Part shown: positions 8,350-17,352 of the stretch, one piece after another | Numbering within the stretch: position 1 is the stretch's first letter | Layout of the letters: the number at the start of each line of letters is the position of its first letter | Assembly: GCA_017134815.1 (NCBI GenBank) | Contig: CP071032.1 | Coordinates: 1,240,001 to 1,304,000 of the forward strand | Reading direction: 5' to 3' | Length of the DNA: 64,000 nt | Origin: Lentisphaerota bacterium | GTDB lineage: Bacteria > Verrucomicrobiota > Lentisphaeria > Victivallales > Victivallaceae | Made by a program: the position numbers and the translations under genes | The notes under the pieces: generated by a model | Database searches by the model: none | What the model was told of the DNA's origin: nothing | The model's input: the letters and a program-made list of their open reading frames with translations, nothing else

Positions 8350-9597
8350 ATGACAGATTTGATTCTAGCTGAAAAAATAAGCGAATTCGTACATGAAAAA
8401 GCTTATGAGATGGAGCGCGGTGCCGGCAGCACTGTTCATTCGGGGGCAGTTTGGAATGAACTTAGAAACCTTGGCACCAGGCTCTGGCTTGATACCGGGG
8501 ATATTGAACAGGCTGCACATCTCTGGAATTCAAATTTTTCCGGCTTGACAACCAACAATACCCTTTTGAACCGAGAAATCCAGAAAGGTGGTTATGACCA
8601 GGTCATAGTTGATGCCGCCCGGCTGATCAAAGAGGTGGCACCGGGCTTTGACTTGTCGAGGATTGTATTTGAAATAGCCTTTATTCTTAACGCGCTTCAT
8701 GGGTTGCGTCTGGTCAAGCACTTTAACTGCCATGTCAGCGTAGAGCTGCATACCGGGCTTGCTTGTAACATCGGAAAAAGTTTTATATACGGAAGGCGAC
8801 TTAATGCCATATGCCCAGACAGATTTTTTGTTAAAGTTCCTTTGACTACTTATGGCCTGATTGCGGCCGGCAGACTGCAGCGTGCCGGAATCCCGGTAAA
8901 TCTGACCCTTGGCTTTTCCGCGCGGCAGAATTATCTGGCAGCCGCAGTAACAAACCCGAGTTTTGTAAATGTCTTCATGGGAAGACTGAATGCTTTTGTC
9001 GCTGATAACAAACTCGGCAGCGGAGTGAATGTCGGTGAAAAGGCGACTCTGGCGACTCAACGCAATATCCTTGAGCTACGTAAATCCGGCATAAGTGAAT
9101 CCCTGCTTATCGGGGCCAGTATGCGATCTGGCGGACAGATTTTTGAGCTGGCTGGAGTGGATGTCATGACGTTACCAGTGAAAGTAGCCGCAGAATTTGA
9201 AAAACTCTCTGAAAAGATCGAAAAACACATAGAGAATAACCCGGATATAGATGTCAGTGAAAATTTTATGAAAACATTGTGGAATGTACCTGAGGGTTTT
9301 AAAGCGGCAGTCAAAACTTTAGCCATGGAAAATTTTGATATGCTCACACCGGAGTTATTAGTGGAACGGTTGGCGGAAGCCGGTTTTGCTGATTTATTTC
9401 CTGAATGGCTGCCGGATGAAATTTCAACGGCCTCCGTCGATGGTAAAATCCCAGACTTCAACAGCTGGAAAAAGAAGCTTAAGAATCGTACAATCGGGCT
9501 GGATGCACTGATGAACCTTAGTGCGCTTGAGTCATTTAAATCTGACCAGAAAGCTCTTGACAACCGAATTGAAATGGTTGTTCGTGAATACTTGTAA
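8350..9597 (+). CDS. Transaldolase family protein
   Basis: 415 aa from the ATG at 8350, which has GAGAGGTGG just upstream; an in-frame TTG at 8320 lacks such a site. The TIM-barrel transaldolase core is visible: LWLDTGD (Asp48), FFVKVPLT (Lys162, Schiff-base lysine), IPVNLTLGFSARQ and VNVFMGRLNAFVADN. The usual role is transfer of dihydroxyacetone between sugar phosphates in the non-oxidative pentose phosphate route. The C-terminus is longer than in short TalC-type enzymes and has a helical extension. It has no operon partners here, so whether it is a classical transaldolase or another sugar-phosphate aldolase is open. Confidence 0.82.
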   Translation: MTDLILAEKISEFVHEKAYEMERGAGSTVHSGAVWNELRNLGTRLWLDTGDIEQAAHLWNSNFSGLTTNNTLLNREIQKGGYDQVIVDAARLIKEVAPGFDLSRIVFEIAFILNALHGLRLVKHFNCHVSVELHTGLACNIGKSFIYGRRLNAICPDRFFVKVPLTTYGLIAAGRLQRAGIPVNLTLGFSARQNYLAAAVTNPSFVNVFMGRLNAFVADNKLGSGVNVGEKATLATQRNILELRKSGISESLLIGASMRSGGQIFELAGVDVMTLPVKVAAEFEKLSEKIEKHIENNPDIDVSENFMKTLWNVPEGFKAAVKTLAMENFDMLTPELLVERLAEAGFADLFPEWLPDEISTASVDGKIPDFNSWKKKLKNRTIGLDALMNLSALESFKSDQKALDNRIEMVVREYL

Positions 9598-9624
9598 TCG
9601 TTTTACATCCAGCTCAAAACAGAT

Positions 9625-9720
9625 ATGAGATTTTCAAGCTGCCTGGGTAGTGGTAATCCACCAACTTGTCAAAACTGTCAGGCTAACTTCGCATGCACTC
9701 TTTGTCATAAGCCGTATTAA
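9625..9720 (+). CDS. Possible 31-aa Cys-rich microprotein
   Basis: A short frame just after the transaldolase gene encodes 31 residues ending TCQNCQ..ACTLCHKPY, giving a C-x2-C-x7-C-x2-C pattern typical of a zinc ribbon. No clear ribosome site precedes the ATG. It may be a real microprotein, a remnant of a larger gene, or chance; the regular Cys spacing is the only support. Confidence 0.25.
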   Translation: MRFSSCLGSGNPPTCQNCQANFACTLCHKPY

Positions 9721-9734
9721 TCACAAAAAGACAT

Positions 9735-9765
9735 AAAAAAAAACGCCCCAGAAATCTGAGGCGTT
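9735..9765 (-). terminator. Intrinsic terminator of the Ala-rich repeat gene
   Basis: AACGCC/GGCGTT arms with a near-perfect inner stem (one mismatch) are followed on the minus strand by nine T residues (9743-9735). This places the end of the minus-strand gene just after its stop at 9779. Confidence 0.8.
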
Positions 9766-9778
9766 ATAATAAGAAATC

Positions 9779-10645
9779 TTAGTTAAGATAATCCGCAGCG
9801 CTGTCAGCATCATCAGTAGCATTTTTGGCTGCTTCTGAAGCTTTATCAGTTGCTTTCTTAGCTGTTTCAGATGCCTTTGAGGCAGCTTCATCAGCAGTTT
9901 TATCAGCAGCGGCAGCAGCTTCGTCAGCTGATTTCTCTACGTCAGCGGCCTTAGAAGTTGCTTCATCAGCAGCTTTGTCAGCCTTGGCAGCAGCTTCGTC
10001 AGCTGATTTTTCTGCAGCAGCAGCTTTGGCAGTTGCTTCATCAGCAGTTTTGTCAGCGGCAGCGGAAGCTTCAGCAGCTGATTTTTCTGCAGCAGCAGCT
10101 TTTACAGTTGCTTCATCAGCAGTTTTGTCGGCAGCAGCTGTAGCAGTGTCAGCTGATTTTTCTGCAGCAGCAGCTTTGGCAGTTGCTTCATCAGCGGTTT
10201 TGTCAGCAGCAGCTGTAGCTTCGTCAGCTGATTTTTCTGCGGCAGCAGCTTTGGCTTGAGCAGCTTCAGTTGCTTTAGCGGCATCAGCAGCAGCTTTATC
10301 AGCAGCGGCTTTGGCGTCGGCGGCAGCTTTGTCAGCAGCGGCTTTAGCGTCGGCGGCAGCTTTATCAGCAGCAGCGTTTGCAGCTTTCTCAGCAGCAGCA
10401 GCCTTGTCAGCAGCTTCGTCTGTGACCTTAGTCACATTTTCTACTGCGGGCTTAGTCATCTGATCGACAGTAGGTTCAGCTTTAGCCTTTTTTTCAGGAG
10501 CCTGGGCAGGATCTTTCTGCGCCGGGTTCTGAACGACAGCAGCCTGACCAGCTGCAGCTTCTGGTTTTACCAGATACGTGTGGTAGATATAATATCCACC
10601 AGCTAATAAAACAATTATAATTATTAGCCAAAATACAGTTTTCAT
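9779..10645 (-). CDS. Membrane-anchored Ala/Lys/Asp-rich tandem-repeat protein
   Basis: 288 aa from the ATG at 10645 (GGAGG upstream); a longer TTG-started frame to 10714 is less likely. A single N-terminal membrane helix (VFWLIIIIVLLAGGYY) is followed by a Pro/Ala linker. The rest is almost only Ala, Lys, Asp, Glu, Thr and Ser. From about residue 130 a 25-residue unit (KAAAAEKSADEATAAADK then TADEATA) recurs five or more times. The segment should form a long amphipathic or coiled-coil helix, resembling LEA-like or apolipoprotein-like repeats. A role as a periplasmic spacer, stress protectant or envelope tether is possible. No enzymatic domain is present and similarity searches would be confused by composition. 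Confidence 0.7.
   Translation of the reverse strand: MKTVFWLIIIIVLLAGGYYIYHTYLVKPEAAAGQAAVVQNPAQKDPAQAPEKKAKAEPTVDQMTKPAVENVTKVTDEAADKAAAAEKAANAAADKAAADAKAAADKAAADAKAAADKAAADAAKATEAAQAKAAAAEKSADEATAAADKTADEATAKAAAAEKSADTATAAADKTADEATVKAAAAEKSAAEASAAADKTADEATAKAAAAEKSADEAAAKADKAADEATSKAADVEKSADEAAAAADKTADEAASKASETAKKATDKASEAAKNATDDADSAADYLN
9850..10260 (-). repeat. 75-bp in-frame tandem repeat
   Basis: The block around GCTGATTTTTCTGC recurs at about 10002, 10077, 10152 and 10227, exactly 75 bases apart, with a degenerate further copy to the left. This matches the 25-residue protein repeat. The close identity between copies suggests recent expansion. Confidence 0.8.
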
Positions 10646-10902
10646 AACGTAAACCTCCATAGTTTTACAATAGTTCCTGGGACGTAGTATATCAGTGTTG
10701 AACTCAAGATTCAAGTGAAAACTAACTAAAAAATTTTTGAAGAAAGCAATTTAGTGCTATATATTATTTTAGATTTGGAAATTTACCCAAAACTCAAAGA
10801 ACTGATGCTAAAGATAGTTGGGGCACTGCCTTTAAGCATCTTTCAGCAGAATTTTAATCATGTATTAAAAATATACAAAATCTGAATTCTGGAGGAGCAT
10901 TT

Positions 10903-12168
10903 ATGCGTATAATAACCCTTTTTGTACCTTTACTCCTGCTTCAGCTGACACAAGTTAACGCTGCAGTAATCGAAAAGAACAGCATCATTTGCGGAACAGA
11001 CAAAACCGATTACCTGCAAGTACGCCATATTGTACTGCGTGGCTCAAATATGGATATCGGCAAGGCACTTGGTGAAATTGCCCGCCGCGATTACGCTTCC
11101 AATCCCGGACAGTATATCAAACCGATTTTCGCTGAAAGTCGCCGGGCTTACATGCAGCGCAATTTTCCTGCTATGCTAGAACGGATGAAAGGAGTAGCCG
11201 CAGCATTTGGGAAGAGCCGGAATTCTAATTTATACGATTTCAGTGCGCTTCCATACGATGCAGCGCCTTTCAACTGCTCCGCGGTGTTTATTCCGCCGGA
11301 GCATTCTTTCAGCAAAAATCCGCTGCTGGGCAGAACATGTGATTTTTACATGTGCAGTCTTGCTGAAATGACCGGAAGCAAAACAACTGAAAAACAGCCA
11401 AAACTTTTTCAACGCAGCTACGTGCTTGAAATTTATCCGGACAAAGGCTATGCCTCAATTGCTTTTGGTACAATGGATCTCATGAATCCAATGATCGGCG
11501 GAATGAATGAAAAGGGACTTGTTGTCTGCGCTCTTGCTGATAATGATCTACCGGGAAAAGCCAATAAACTGGCAGGCGGCAGATCTTCAGGTGTAAATTC
11601 AATGCAGCTGGTCAGATTGATTCTCGAAACCTGCGCAACCGTCAAAGAGGCAAAAATTGCTTATATCAATAACAAGCCGCTATATATGTTTGATTCAGCC
11701 CACTTTCTGGTAGCAGAACCATCAGGCAAGGCGGCAGTTCTTGAAACCGCAATTGATGACCTGCTGCCGAGAATTACCGACAATAATGGCAATGTACTGA
11801 TTCTGACAAACTTCGCCCTTTGGAAATACCCAAAGATAACTGATTTTCCAGATATCAATCCCAGAGAGAGTTATAATCCATTTCTACGTTATTTAAAACT
11901 TTTCAACTATGTCCGTGAACATCGCAGTAAATTTACTGAGGACGATATAAAACAGGCTCTCAAGAAAGTTTTTGCAAAAACAACCGCATCAGGGGAAGGT
12001 GCTGCAAAACCATTGCCATGCCGGACATTCTGGCGAGTGATTTATAATATGTCAGAGCTAACTGCGAAACTGATTTTTTACCGGCATGACCTGAAAACAG
12101 CCGGTGATAGAATCGAGTTGAAATTTTCAAAGGAAATGACTTTCAAACTCAAACTGAAAAATAACTAA
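10903..12168 (+). CDS. Secreted C45/acyl-CoA:6-APA acyltransferase-like peptidase
   Basis: 421 aa with a GGAGGAG ribosome site and a signal peptide (MRIITLFVPLLLLQLTQVNA). The Ntn-hydrolase fold of family C45 (acyl-transferase, choloylglycine-hydrolase-like) is suggested by FNCSAVFIPPEH followed by LLGRTCDFYMC, comparable to the nucleophile Cys and the GRNFDF strand of the family. IGGMNEKGLVVCALADND fits the substrate-pocket strand, and VAEPSGKAAVLE fits the later core. Such enzymes cleave amide bonds in lipoamide or beta-lactam-like compounds and often self-process. Substrate and cleavage cannot be told here. Monocistronic. Confidence 0.7.
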   Translation: MRIITLFVPLLLLQLTQVNAAVIEKNSIICGTDKTDYLQVRHIVLRGSNMDIGKALGEIARRDYASNPGQYIKPIFAESRRAYMQRNFPAMLERMKGVAAAFGKSRNSNLYDFSALPYDAAPFNCSAVFIPPEHSFSKNPLLGRTCDFYMCSLAEMTGSKTTEKQPKLFQRSYVLEIYPDKGYASIAFGTMDLMNPMIGGMNEKGLVVCALADNDLPGKANKLAGGRSSGVNSMQLVRLILETCATVKEAKIAYINNKPLYMFDSAHFLVAEPSGKAAVLETAIDDLLPRITDNNGNVLILTNFALWKYPKITDFPDINPRESYNPFLRYLKLFNYVREHRSKFTEDDIKQALKKVFAKTTASGEGAAKPLPCRTFWRVIYNMSELTAKLIFYRHDLKTAGDRIELKFSKEMTFKLKLKNN

Positions 12169-12539
12169 TATTATTTTTCTTAATATGCTGACAAAAGTTA
12201 GATTTAGATGAAACAATCATCTCTATAAAGCATCCCGCATTTACAGATATGATCTTGATAAGGCAATGGATGAGCACTACTGACAGGCCATTTCCACAAT
12301 GCTGTTTTTGATTGCTCATTCTGATGTGCGGGGTTGTTCTGAAGTAATTTAAACATTATGAGGAATTTCATTATGCCTTGCACTCATTTTGTGATTCTAA
12401 AAGCTGAGAATCTGCAGCAGTTTTTTTGAATGTTTATTTTGTCTCAAAGCTGCATCCTGCTTGTTGATTTTTGATGTTGATGTATATTGTGACGACGATC
12501 TGAATTAAGGCCGGAGCAAAATACTCAGAGCAGGAAACA
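12169..12539. other. Intergenic region, possible leader of glucuronate isomerase
   Basis: About 370 bases without a convincing gene. A frame near 12219-12285 encodes a short tail-like peptide ending RIYRYDLDKAMDEHY, perhaps a gene remnant. A weak GCTG/CAGC hairpin before seven T residues near 12404-12427 could be an attenuator or terminator for the upstream gene. Confidence 0.3.
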
Positions 12540-13910
12540 ATGATGAAATTCTTGGGCAATAAGTATCTAATAAGCAATGACGCGGGCTTTGAAATCTACA
12601 AAACCATAAAAGATTTACCGATTATAGATCCCCATAGCCATATTGACGTACAGGAAATAGTTGAAAATAAAAACTACCCGGACATCTGGCAGCTTTTTGC
12701 CGCAACTGATCATTATGTGTGGGAAGTGTTGCGCAAATGCGGAATTCCAGAAGAATTCATAACCGGCAAACACTCACATGAAGAAAAATGGCTCAAACTG
12801 GCTTCAATCTTTAATCAGCTGGCAGGCAATCCGGTTTACGAGTGGATGCACCTGGACCTTAGACGCTATCTCGGAATTGACACTCTTATAAATTCTGAAA
12901 CCGGTGCTGAAATCTGGCGAAGAGCCAATGAGATTCTTGCTCAAAAAGACAAACGGCCGCAGCAATTGCTGAAACAGATTGGCATTGAGACGATATGCTC
13001 TACTGATGATCCGATTGACCTGCTTGAAGAACATGCTGCTGTTAATAGTGCCTTTGGCCGCAGGATTATCAGGCCGGCCTGGCGGCCGGACAGAGCCATA
13101 AAAATTGGCAATCCCGGCTGGCGCAATTATATGGATTCCGTCGCCAGACGCTTCAATTTCAAGCTTGGCTCTATACATGACTTGACTGCGGCTTTGAAAT
13201 ATTCACATGATCACTTTGCGAAACACGGTTGTGTGGTCAGTGATAATGGTGTGGAAACCCCGTTCAGTGGCGTTGAAGATCCAGATGATGCTGACGTGAT
13301 TTTTAAAAAAGCAATGCAGTGCAAAGAGCTTACTGCAGAAGAAAAAAATGTTTTTATGAGTTATCTGTTCGGGCAGACTGCCGAAATGAATGCCGAAAAA
13401 GACTGGGTCTTTCAGATTCACATGGGGCCGGTAAGGGATGTCAGGGATTACCTTTTTCATAAACTTGGGACCGATGCCGGTGGCGATGTCTGTAACTATT
13501 ATCAGGACCATCTGACGCCACTCAAAAAGTTTCTCAACCACTTTGACAGCCGCTTAAAAATCGTGCTTTACAATCTTGACCCAGGGCACCAGGCTATGCT
13601 GGCATCACTGGCCAGGACATTCGGCAGCAGGGTAAGACTGGGAGCGGCATGGTGGTTTCTGGATAATCCGACTGGCCTGCGCCGCCAGCTTGAATTAGTT
13701 GGTTCAGTTGATGTTTTTGCCTGTTTTGCCGGAATGGTTTCGGATTCCAGAAAGCTGCTCTCGTTCGGGTCCCGTTTTGAGATGTATCGGCGAGTTTTAT
13801 CTGATGTTCTCGGCAATATGGCAGAGCGGGGACAAGCCCCGCTTGAACTGCTTATAGAACTTGCTGAGACTATGAGTTATTCAGGTCCGAAAAATTTCTT
13901 CTCTCTCTGA
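12540..13910 (+). CDS. uxaC: Glucuronate isomerase (UxaC family)
   Basis: 456 aa. Isomerises D-glucuronate to D-fructuronate (and galacturonate to tagaturonate), the first step of uronic acid breakdown. The amidohydrolase-like barrel starts with LPIIDPHSHI (metal His pair) and contains ICSTDDPIDLLEEH, FQIHMGPVRDV, NLDPGH and GSRVRLGAAWWFLDNPTGL, all characteristic of the family. The start is ATGATG after AGGAAAC; either ATG (12540 or 12543) could be used. It is followed by a sugar-type MFS transporter in the same direction about 105 bases on, so a shared role in uptake and use of a uronate is plausible but not shown. Confidence 0.92.
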   Translation: MMKFLGNKYLISNDAGFEIYKTIKDLPIIDPHSHIDVQEIVENKNYPDIWQLFAATDHYVWEVLRKCGIPEEFITGKHSHEEKWLKLASIFNQLAGNPVYEWMHLDLRRYLGIDTLINSETGAEIWRRANEILAQKDKRPQQLLKQIGIETICSTDDPIDLLEEHAAVNSAFGRRIIRPAWRPDRAIKIGNPGWRNYMDSVARRFNFKLGSIHDLTAALKYSHDHFAKHGCVVSDNGVETPFSGVEDPDDADVIFKKAMQCKELTAEEKNVFMSYLFGQTAEMNAEKDWVFQIHMGPVRDVRDYLFHKLGTDAGGDVCNYYQDHLTPLKKFLNHFDSRLKIVLYNLDPGHQAMLASLARTFGSRVRLGAAWWFLDNPTGLRRQLELVGSVDVFACFAGMVSDSRKLLSFGSRFEMYRRVLSDVLGNMAERGQAPLELLIELAETMSYSGPKNFFSL

Positions 13911-14015
13911 AAAAACTGTCGTCCGGCGCCTTAAAGGCACTGCCGCACAAGCGTTTTTGTTGTATTTTAAACGGCCCGGTGTAAATTAGGATACGATTAT
14001 GAAACTGGAGGTGAG

Positions 14016-15275
14016 ATGAAAAAGCTTACACGGGCCGAGAAAAGTTGGATCCTATACGATTTTGCTAACTCCTCTTATGGACTTATTGTAATGACTGTGG
14101 TTCTGCCGATTTATTACAAGAACCACCTGGCGAATGGCTTGCCTGAAGCACTTTCGACAGCTGAATGGGGAGTGGCTAACTCTATCGGCGGCTTTCTGGT
14201 TGCCATCCTCGCCCCACTGCTCGGTGCCGTAGCTGATGCCTGGCGTTTTAAAAAAGTTTTTCTGGTTATCTTTCTCATACTGGGTGTAGTATTTACCGGT
14301 ATGCTGAGCTTTCTTGATACCGGTATGCGTTTTACTGCCTTGACCATTTATGTTATCAGTCTGATTGGTTTCAGCGGCAGCAATGTCTTTTATGATTCAA
14401 TGCTGGTGGATGTTACCGTAAAAAAACGAATGGACTGGATATCCGGCCTGGGATATGGCTGGGGATACATTGGCGGCGCCCTGCCTTTTTTGATGTGCAT
14501 AGGACTGATTCTGGTTGGAACTTACATGCACACTTCCCTGGCAATGGAGAAAACCTCTTTTATCATAACTGCAGTGTGGTGGGCAGTCTTTTCTATTCCG
14601 TTACTGATGTTTGTCAGGCAAAAGTACGTAGTTAGAGGCAAACACACTTTCGGGCAGGCCATGTCAAACATTTTGAATACATTCAAGCAGATACGTCAAT
14701 ATAAAAATGTCCTGATTTTTCTGGGTGCCTATTTCCTTTATATTGACGGAGTGGATACCATCATCAGAATGGCCATACCTTACGGTCAGGAAGCTGGAGT
14801 GACGCCGAGAAATATGATGATCAGTGTCTTGTGTCTGCAGTTTCTCGCGTTTCCGTTTGCGCTGCTGTATGGCAGACTGGGAACCAAATTTGGAGCCAAG
14901 CCCATGCTGTACGTGGCAATTTGTGTATATGCGGTGATTACTTTCTGCGGCTACCTGATGCCGGGGTTAAGCAGCATTACCGCCAGACAGGTCACTTTTT
15001 ATTTGCTGTCATTTCTAATAGCTACTTCTCAGGGCGGAATTCAAGCCTTGAGCAGATCATTTTACAGCAAACTCATCCCAAAGGAACAGGCAGCTCAATT
15101 TTTTGGATTTTACAATATTTTTGGAAAGTTTGCCACTATTATCGGGCCTTTGATGATTGCTCTTGCCGGTTATACTGTTGGAGACTCGCGTTACGGAATA
15201 CTGAGTATTATGTTCCTGTTTTTATTTGGAGGCTGGCTGCTGACCAAAGTACAGGCTCCTGCTGCTGAAAATTGA
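14016..15275 (+). CDS. UMF1-family MFS transporter
   Basis: 419-aa integral membrane protein with about 12 predicted helices. The N-terminal signature WILYDFANSSYGLIVMTVVLPIYY and the later LSRSFYSKLIPKEQAAQFFGFYN are hallmarks of the UMF1 (Atg22-like) branch of the major facilitator superfamily, whose bacterial substrates are mostly unknown. A GGAGGTGAG site gives a firm start. It follows uxaC in the same direction and ends in a strong terminator, so the two could form a unit for uronate use; this is inference from position only. Confidence 0.85.
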   Translation: MKKLTRAEKSWILYDFANSSYGLIVMTVVLPIYYKNHLANGLPEALSTAEWGVANSIGGFLVAILAPLLGAVADAWRFKKVFLVIFLILGVVFTGMLSFLDTGMRFTALTIYVISLIGFSGSNVFYDSMLVDVTVKKRMDWISGLGYGWGYIGGALPFLMCIGLILVGTYMHTSLAMEKTSFIITAVWWAVFSIPLLMFVRQKYVVRGKHTFGQAMSNILNTFKQIRQYKNVLIFLGAYFLYIDGVDTIIRMAIPYGQEAGVTPRNMMISVLCLQFLAFPFALLYGRLGTKFGAKPMLYVAICVYAVITFCGYLMPGLSSITARQVTFYLLSFLIATSQGGIQALSRSFYSKLIPKEQAAQFFGFYNIFGKFATIIGPLMIALAGYTVGDSRYGILSIMFLFLFGGWLLTKVQAPAAEN

Positions 15276-15295
15276 TAGCGGATTTTTTCTGATTG

Positions 15296-15321
15296 AGCTG
15301 CCTTCAAAGGCAGCTTTTTTA
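15296..15321 (+). terminator. Intrinsic terminator after UMF1 transporter
   Basis: AGCTGCCTT pairs with AAGGCAGCT around a very small loop and runs into six T residues (15315-15320). Confidence 0.85.
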
Positions 15322-15551
15322 TTTCTATTTAATAACATAGTTTAAAATTTCCCGCAGTTTTATAGAGAAATTCAGCATATGTGTAATTATTTTTCTAAAT
15401 TATGCTAATATTTATTGTATTTTCAATTGATAATGATTCACAGTGGTCTAATTTAAGCTTTTGTTTCAGAACTGGAATTGTGAAGAGGTCAGTTTAAACG
15501 AGCCGGGGTGGCAAAAAGAACAGCTTTTTCCGTAATGATGGAGGTCATTGT

Positions 15552-16688
15552 ATGGAGAATGTAGTTTATCAGCGTATTTTGTCAGAAACCAATAAGAAAA
15601 GATTGGAGCGGACACTTGAAAATGCCTCAAAACTAGTAGAGAAATCAATTGGTTATCCCTGCAATTTTGACTATGACTATAGTGAACTGCTCCCTTTTTT
15701 ATCTTACAGTTTCAATAACTTAGGAGATCCGTTCAACACCAGCAACTACAGCCTCAACTCAATGGAGTATGAACGGGATGTTATCGACTTTTTTGCTGAT
15801 CTTACTGAAATGCCCCTTGAAGAGCGCTGGGGCTATGTGACTAATGGCGGAACGGAAGGCAATTTATATGGTTTGTTTCTAGCCCGGGAAACACTTCCGG
15901 GAGCGGTTGTTTATTATTCGGAAGATACGCACTACAGTATAGGCAAAGCTTTGCGACTGCTGAATATGCGGTGCATTATGATTCGACATCAGGAAAATGG
16001 TGAGATTGATTATGAAGACTTGAAAGAGTCAGTCAAAATCCATCGCGACTCTCCTGCCATTGTGCTCGCCACAGCCGGCACTACCATGACCGGGGCGGTA
16101 GACAATATAGAAATAATACGCGAAATTTTTAAAGAAAATCTCATCAATGACTTTTATATCCATGTTGACGCTGCCTTAAGCGGCATGATTCTTCCGTTTG
16201 TCGATGAGCCTCAGCCATGGAATTTCCGGGATGGAGCTGACAGTATTTCCATAAGCGGTCATAAATTTATCGGCGCTCCAATGCCTTGCGGTGTGGTGCT
16301 TGCCAAAAAGACAAACCGTGACCGGGTCGCGCGCTCTATTGAATATGTCGGGGCGCTGGATACAACCCTAACCGGGTCAAGAAACGGCTTGACTCCGATA
16401 ATGCTCTGGTACGCAATCAACCGTGATGGAGTGGTGGGATTTTCGAGAAAGGCCAGATATTGCCTGGATTTAGCAGATTATGCCTTAAATGCGTTTAATA
16501 AATGCGGCATTGCCGCCTGGCGCAATATGAATGCCAACACGATAGTTTTTCCAAAGCCTTCCTGTGAGGTATTGGAACGCTGGGATATCGCCGTTCACCG
16601 CGATATCGCCCATATTATAACTATGCCGAGCACCAGTCACAAGCAGATTGACGAGCTGGTAAATGATTTAATAGATTATCCAGCCTAG
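15552..16688 (+). CDS. hdc: Histidine decarboxylase, PLP-dependent
   Basis: 378 aa, the usual length of the bacterial PLP-type histidine decarboxylases (group II). The start is set by GGAGG 8 bases upstream. The PLP lysine is in SISGHKFIGAPMPCG (Lys238). The stacking His is in SEDTHYS (His127) and the phosphate-binding TNGGTEGN loop lies at 97-104. The N-terminal CNFDYDYSELLPF...NNLGDPF is typical of this subfamily, known from Morganella and from siderophore clusters in Acinetobacter. It would convert L-histidine to histamine. An ACT-domain protein follows 16 bases later in the same operon. A related serine or other amino-acid decarboxylase cannot be fully excluded. Confidence 0.8.
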   Translation: MENVVYQRILSETNKKRLERTLENASKLVEKSIGYPCNFDYDYSELLPFLSYSFNNLGDPFNTSNYSLNSMEYERDVIDFFADLTEMPLEERWGYVTNGGTEGNLYGLFLARETLPGAVVYYSEDTHYSIGKALRLLNMRCIMIRHQENGEIDYEDLKESVKIHRDSPAIVLATAGTTMTGAVDNIEIIREIFKENLINDFYIHVDAALSGMILPFVDEPQPWNFRDGADSISISGHKFIGAPMPCGVVLAKKTNRDRVARSIEYVGALDTTLTGSRNGLTPIMLWYAINRDGVVGFSRKARYCLDLADYALNAFNKCGIAAWRNMNANTIVFPKPSCEVLERWDIAVHRDIAHIITMPSTSHKQIDELVNDLIDYPA

Positions 16689-16704
16689 AAGCAGAGGAGT
16701 TACT

Positions 16705-17100
16705 ATGAAAACAATAAAAGTTATAACCGAAAACAAACCGGGGGCCGTTGCGGAAATAACCGAAATTCTTGCTGACAGCGGGGTTAACATTGAGACTCTT
16801 GATGCCGATACCTTTGTAAACTCAAGCGTCATCATGCTGACGGTTAATGACTGGAACAAGGCTGTTGATGCCCTGAACCGGGCCGGACTTCAGGCCATTT
16901 GCGATTCTGCGCTGGTGATACAGGTGAATGATGAGCCCGGTGCTCTGGCTAAAATCGCCAAAAGATTCAGTGACGCTGATATAAATATAAAGAGCATCAG
17001 GCTGCTGAAACGCGAAAACGGCAAATCAATTGTCGCGATAGCCATGGATGAACCGGAAAAGGCTTCAGGCCTGCTTCATGATGTGCTGATTTCGGTTTAG
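16705..17100 (+). CDS. Tandem ACT-domain amino-acid-binding protein
   Basis: 131 aa made of two ACT domains: KVITENKPGAVAEITEILAD (residues about 4-23) and VIQVNDEPGALAKIAKRFSD (about 72-91), each with the family Gly at the ligand loop. No catalytic domain is attached. Stand-alone tandem ACT proteins bind amino acids and are thought to act as sensors. It sits 16 bases after the histidine decarboxylase gene with an AGAGGAG site, so histidine or a related amino acid is a reasonable ligand guess. Confidence 0.85.
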   Translation: MKTIKVITENKPGAVAEITEILADSGVNIETLDADTFVNSSVIMLTVNDWNKAVDALNRAGLQAICDSALVIQVNDEPGALAKIAKRFSDADINIKSIRLLKRENGKSIVAIAMDEPEKASGLLHDVLISV

Positions 17101-17238
17101 CAGTGGCAAAGCAGCATTGCAGGTTTCGCTGTAGGTTTTATCATAAATTTATCTGAAAATCTGCTTGATTTTATCCAATACCGGGATATAATAATTGCTC
17201 GTTTGAACGAGCTCAGGCTTGTTCAGATAAAAATACGC

Positions 17239-17313
17239 TCCGGCATAGCTCAGCGGTAGAGTAGGTGGCTGTTAACCACTTGGTCGCTGGTTCGAATCCA
17301 GCTGCCGGAGCCA
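17239..17313 (+). tRNA. tRNA-Asn (GTT)
   Basis: Full cloverleaf: acceptor TCCGGCA/TGCCGGA, D-loop AGCTCAGCGGTAGAGTA, anticodon loop CTGTTAA giving anticodon GTT, T-loop GGTTCGAATCC, discriminator G and an encoded CCA. Seven T residues follow and can act as a terminator. Confidence 0.96.
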
Positions 17314-17352
17314 TTTTTTTGTCTTCTGACCAAAGCCGACTTCAGTCTGCTT

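Noticed and set aside
9825..10606. Ala/Ser-rich plus-strand ORFs
   Set aside because: Mirror frames of the 75-bp repeat gene on the minus strand, produced by its biased composition.
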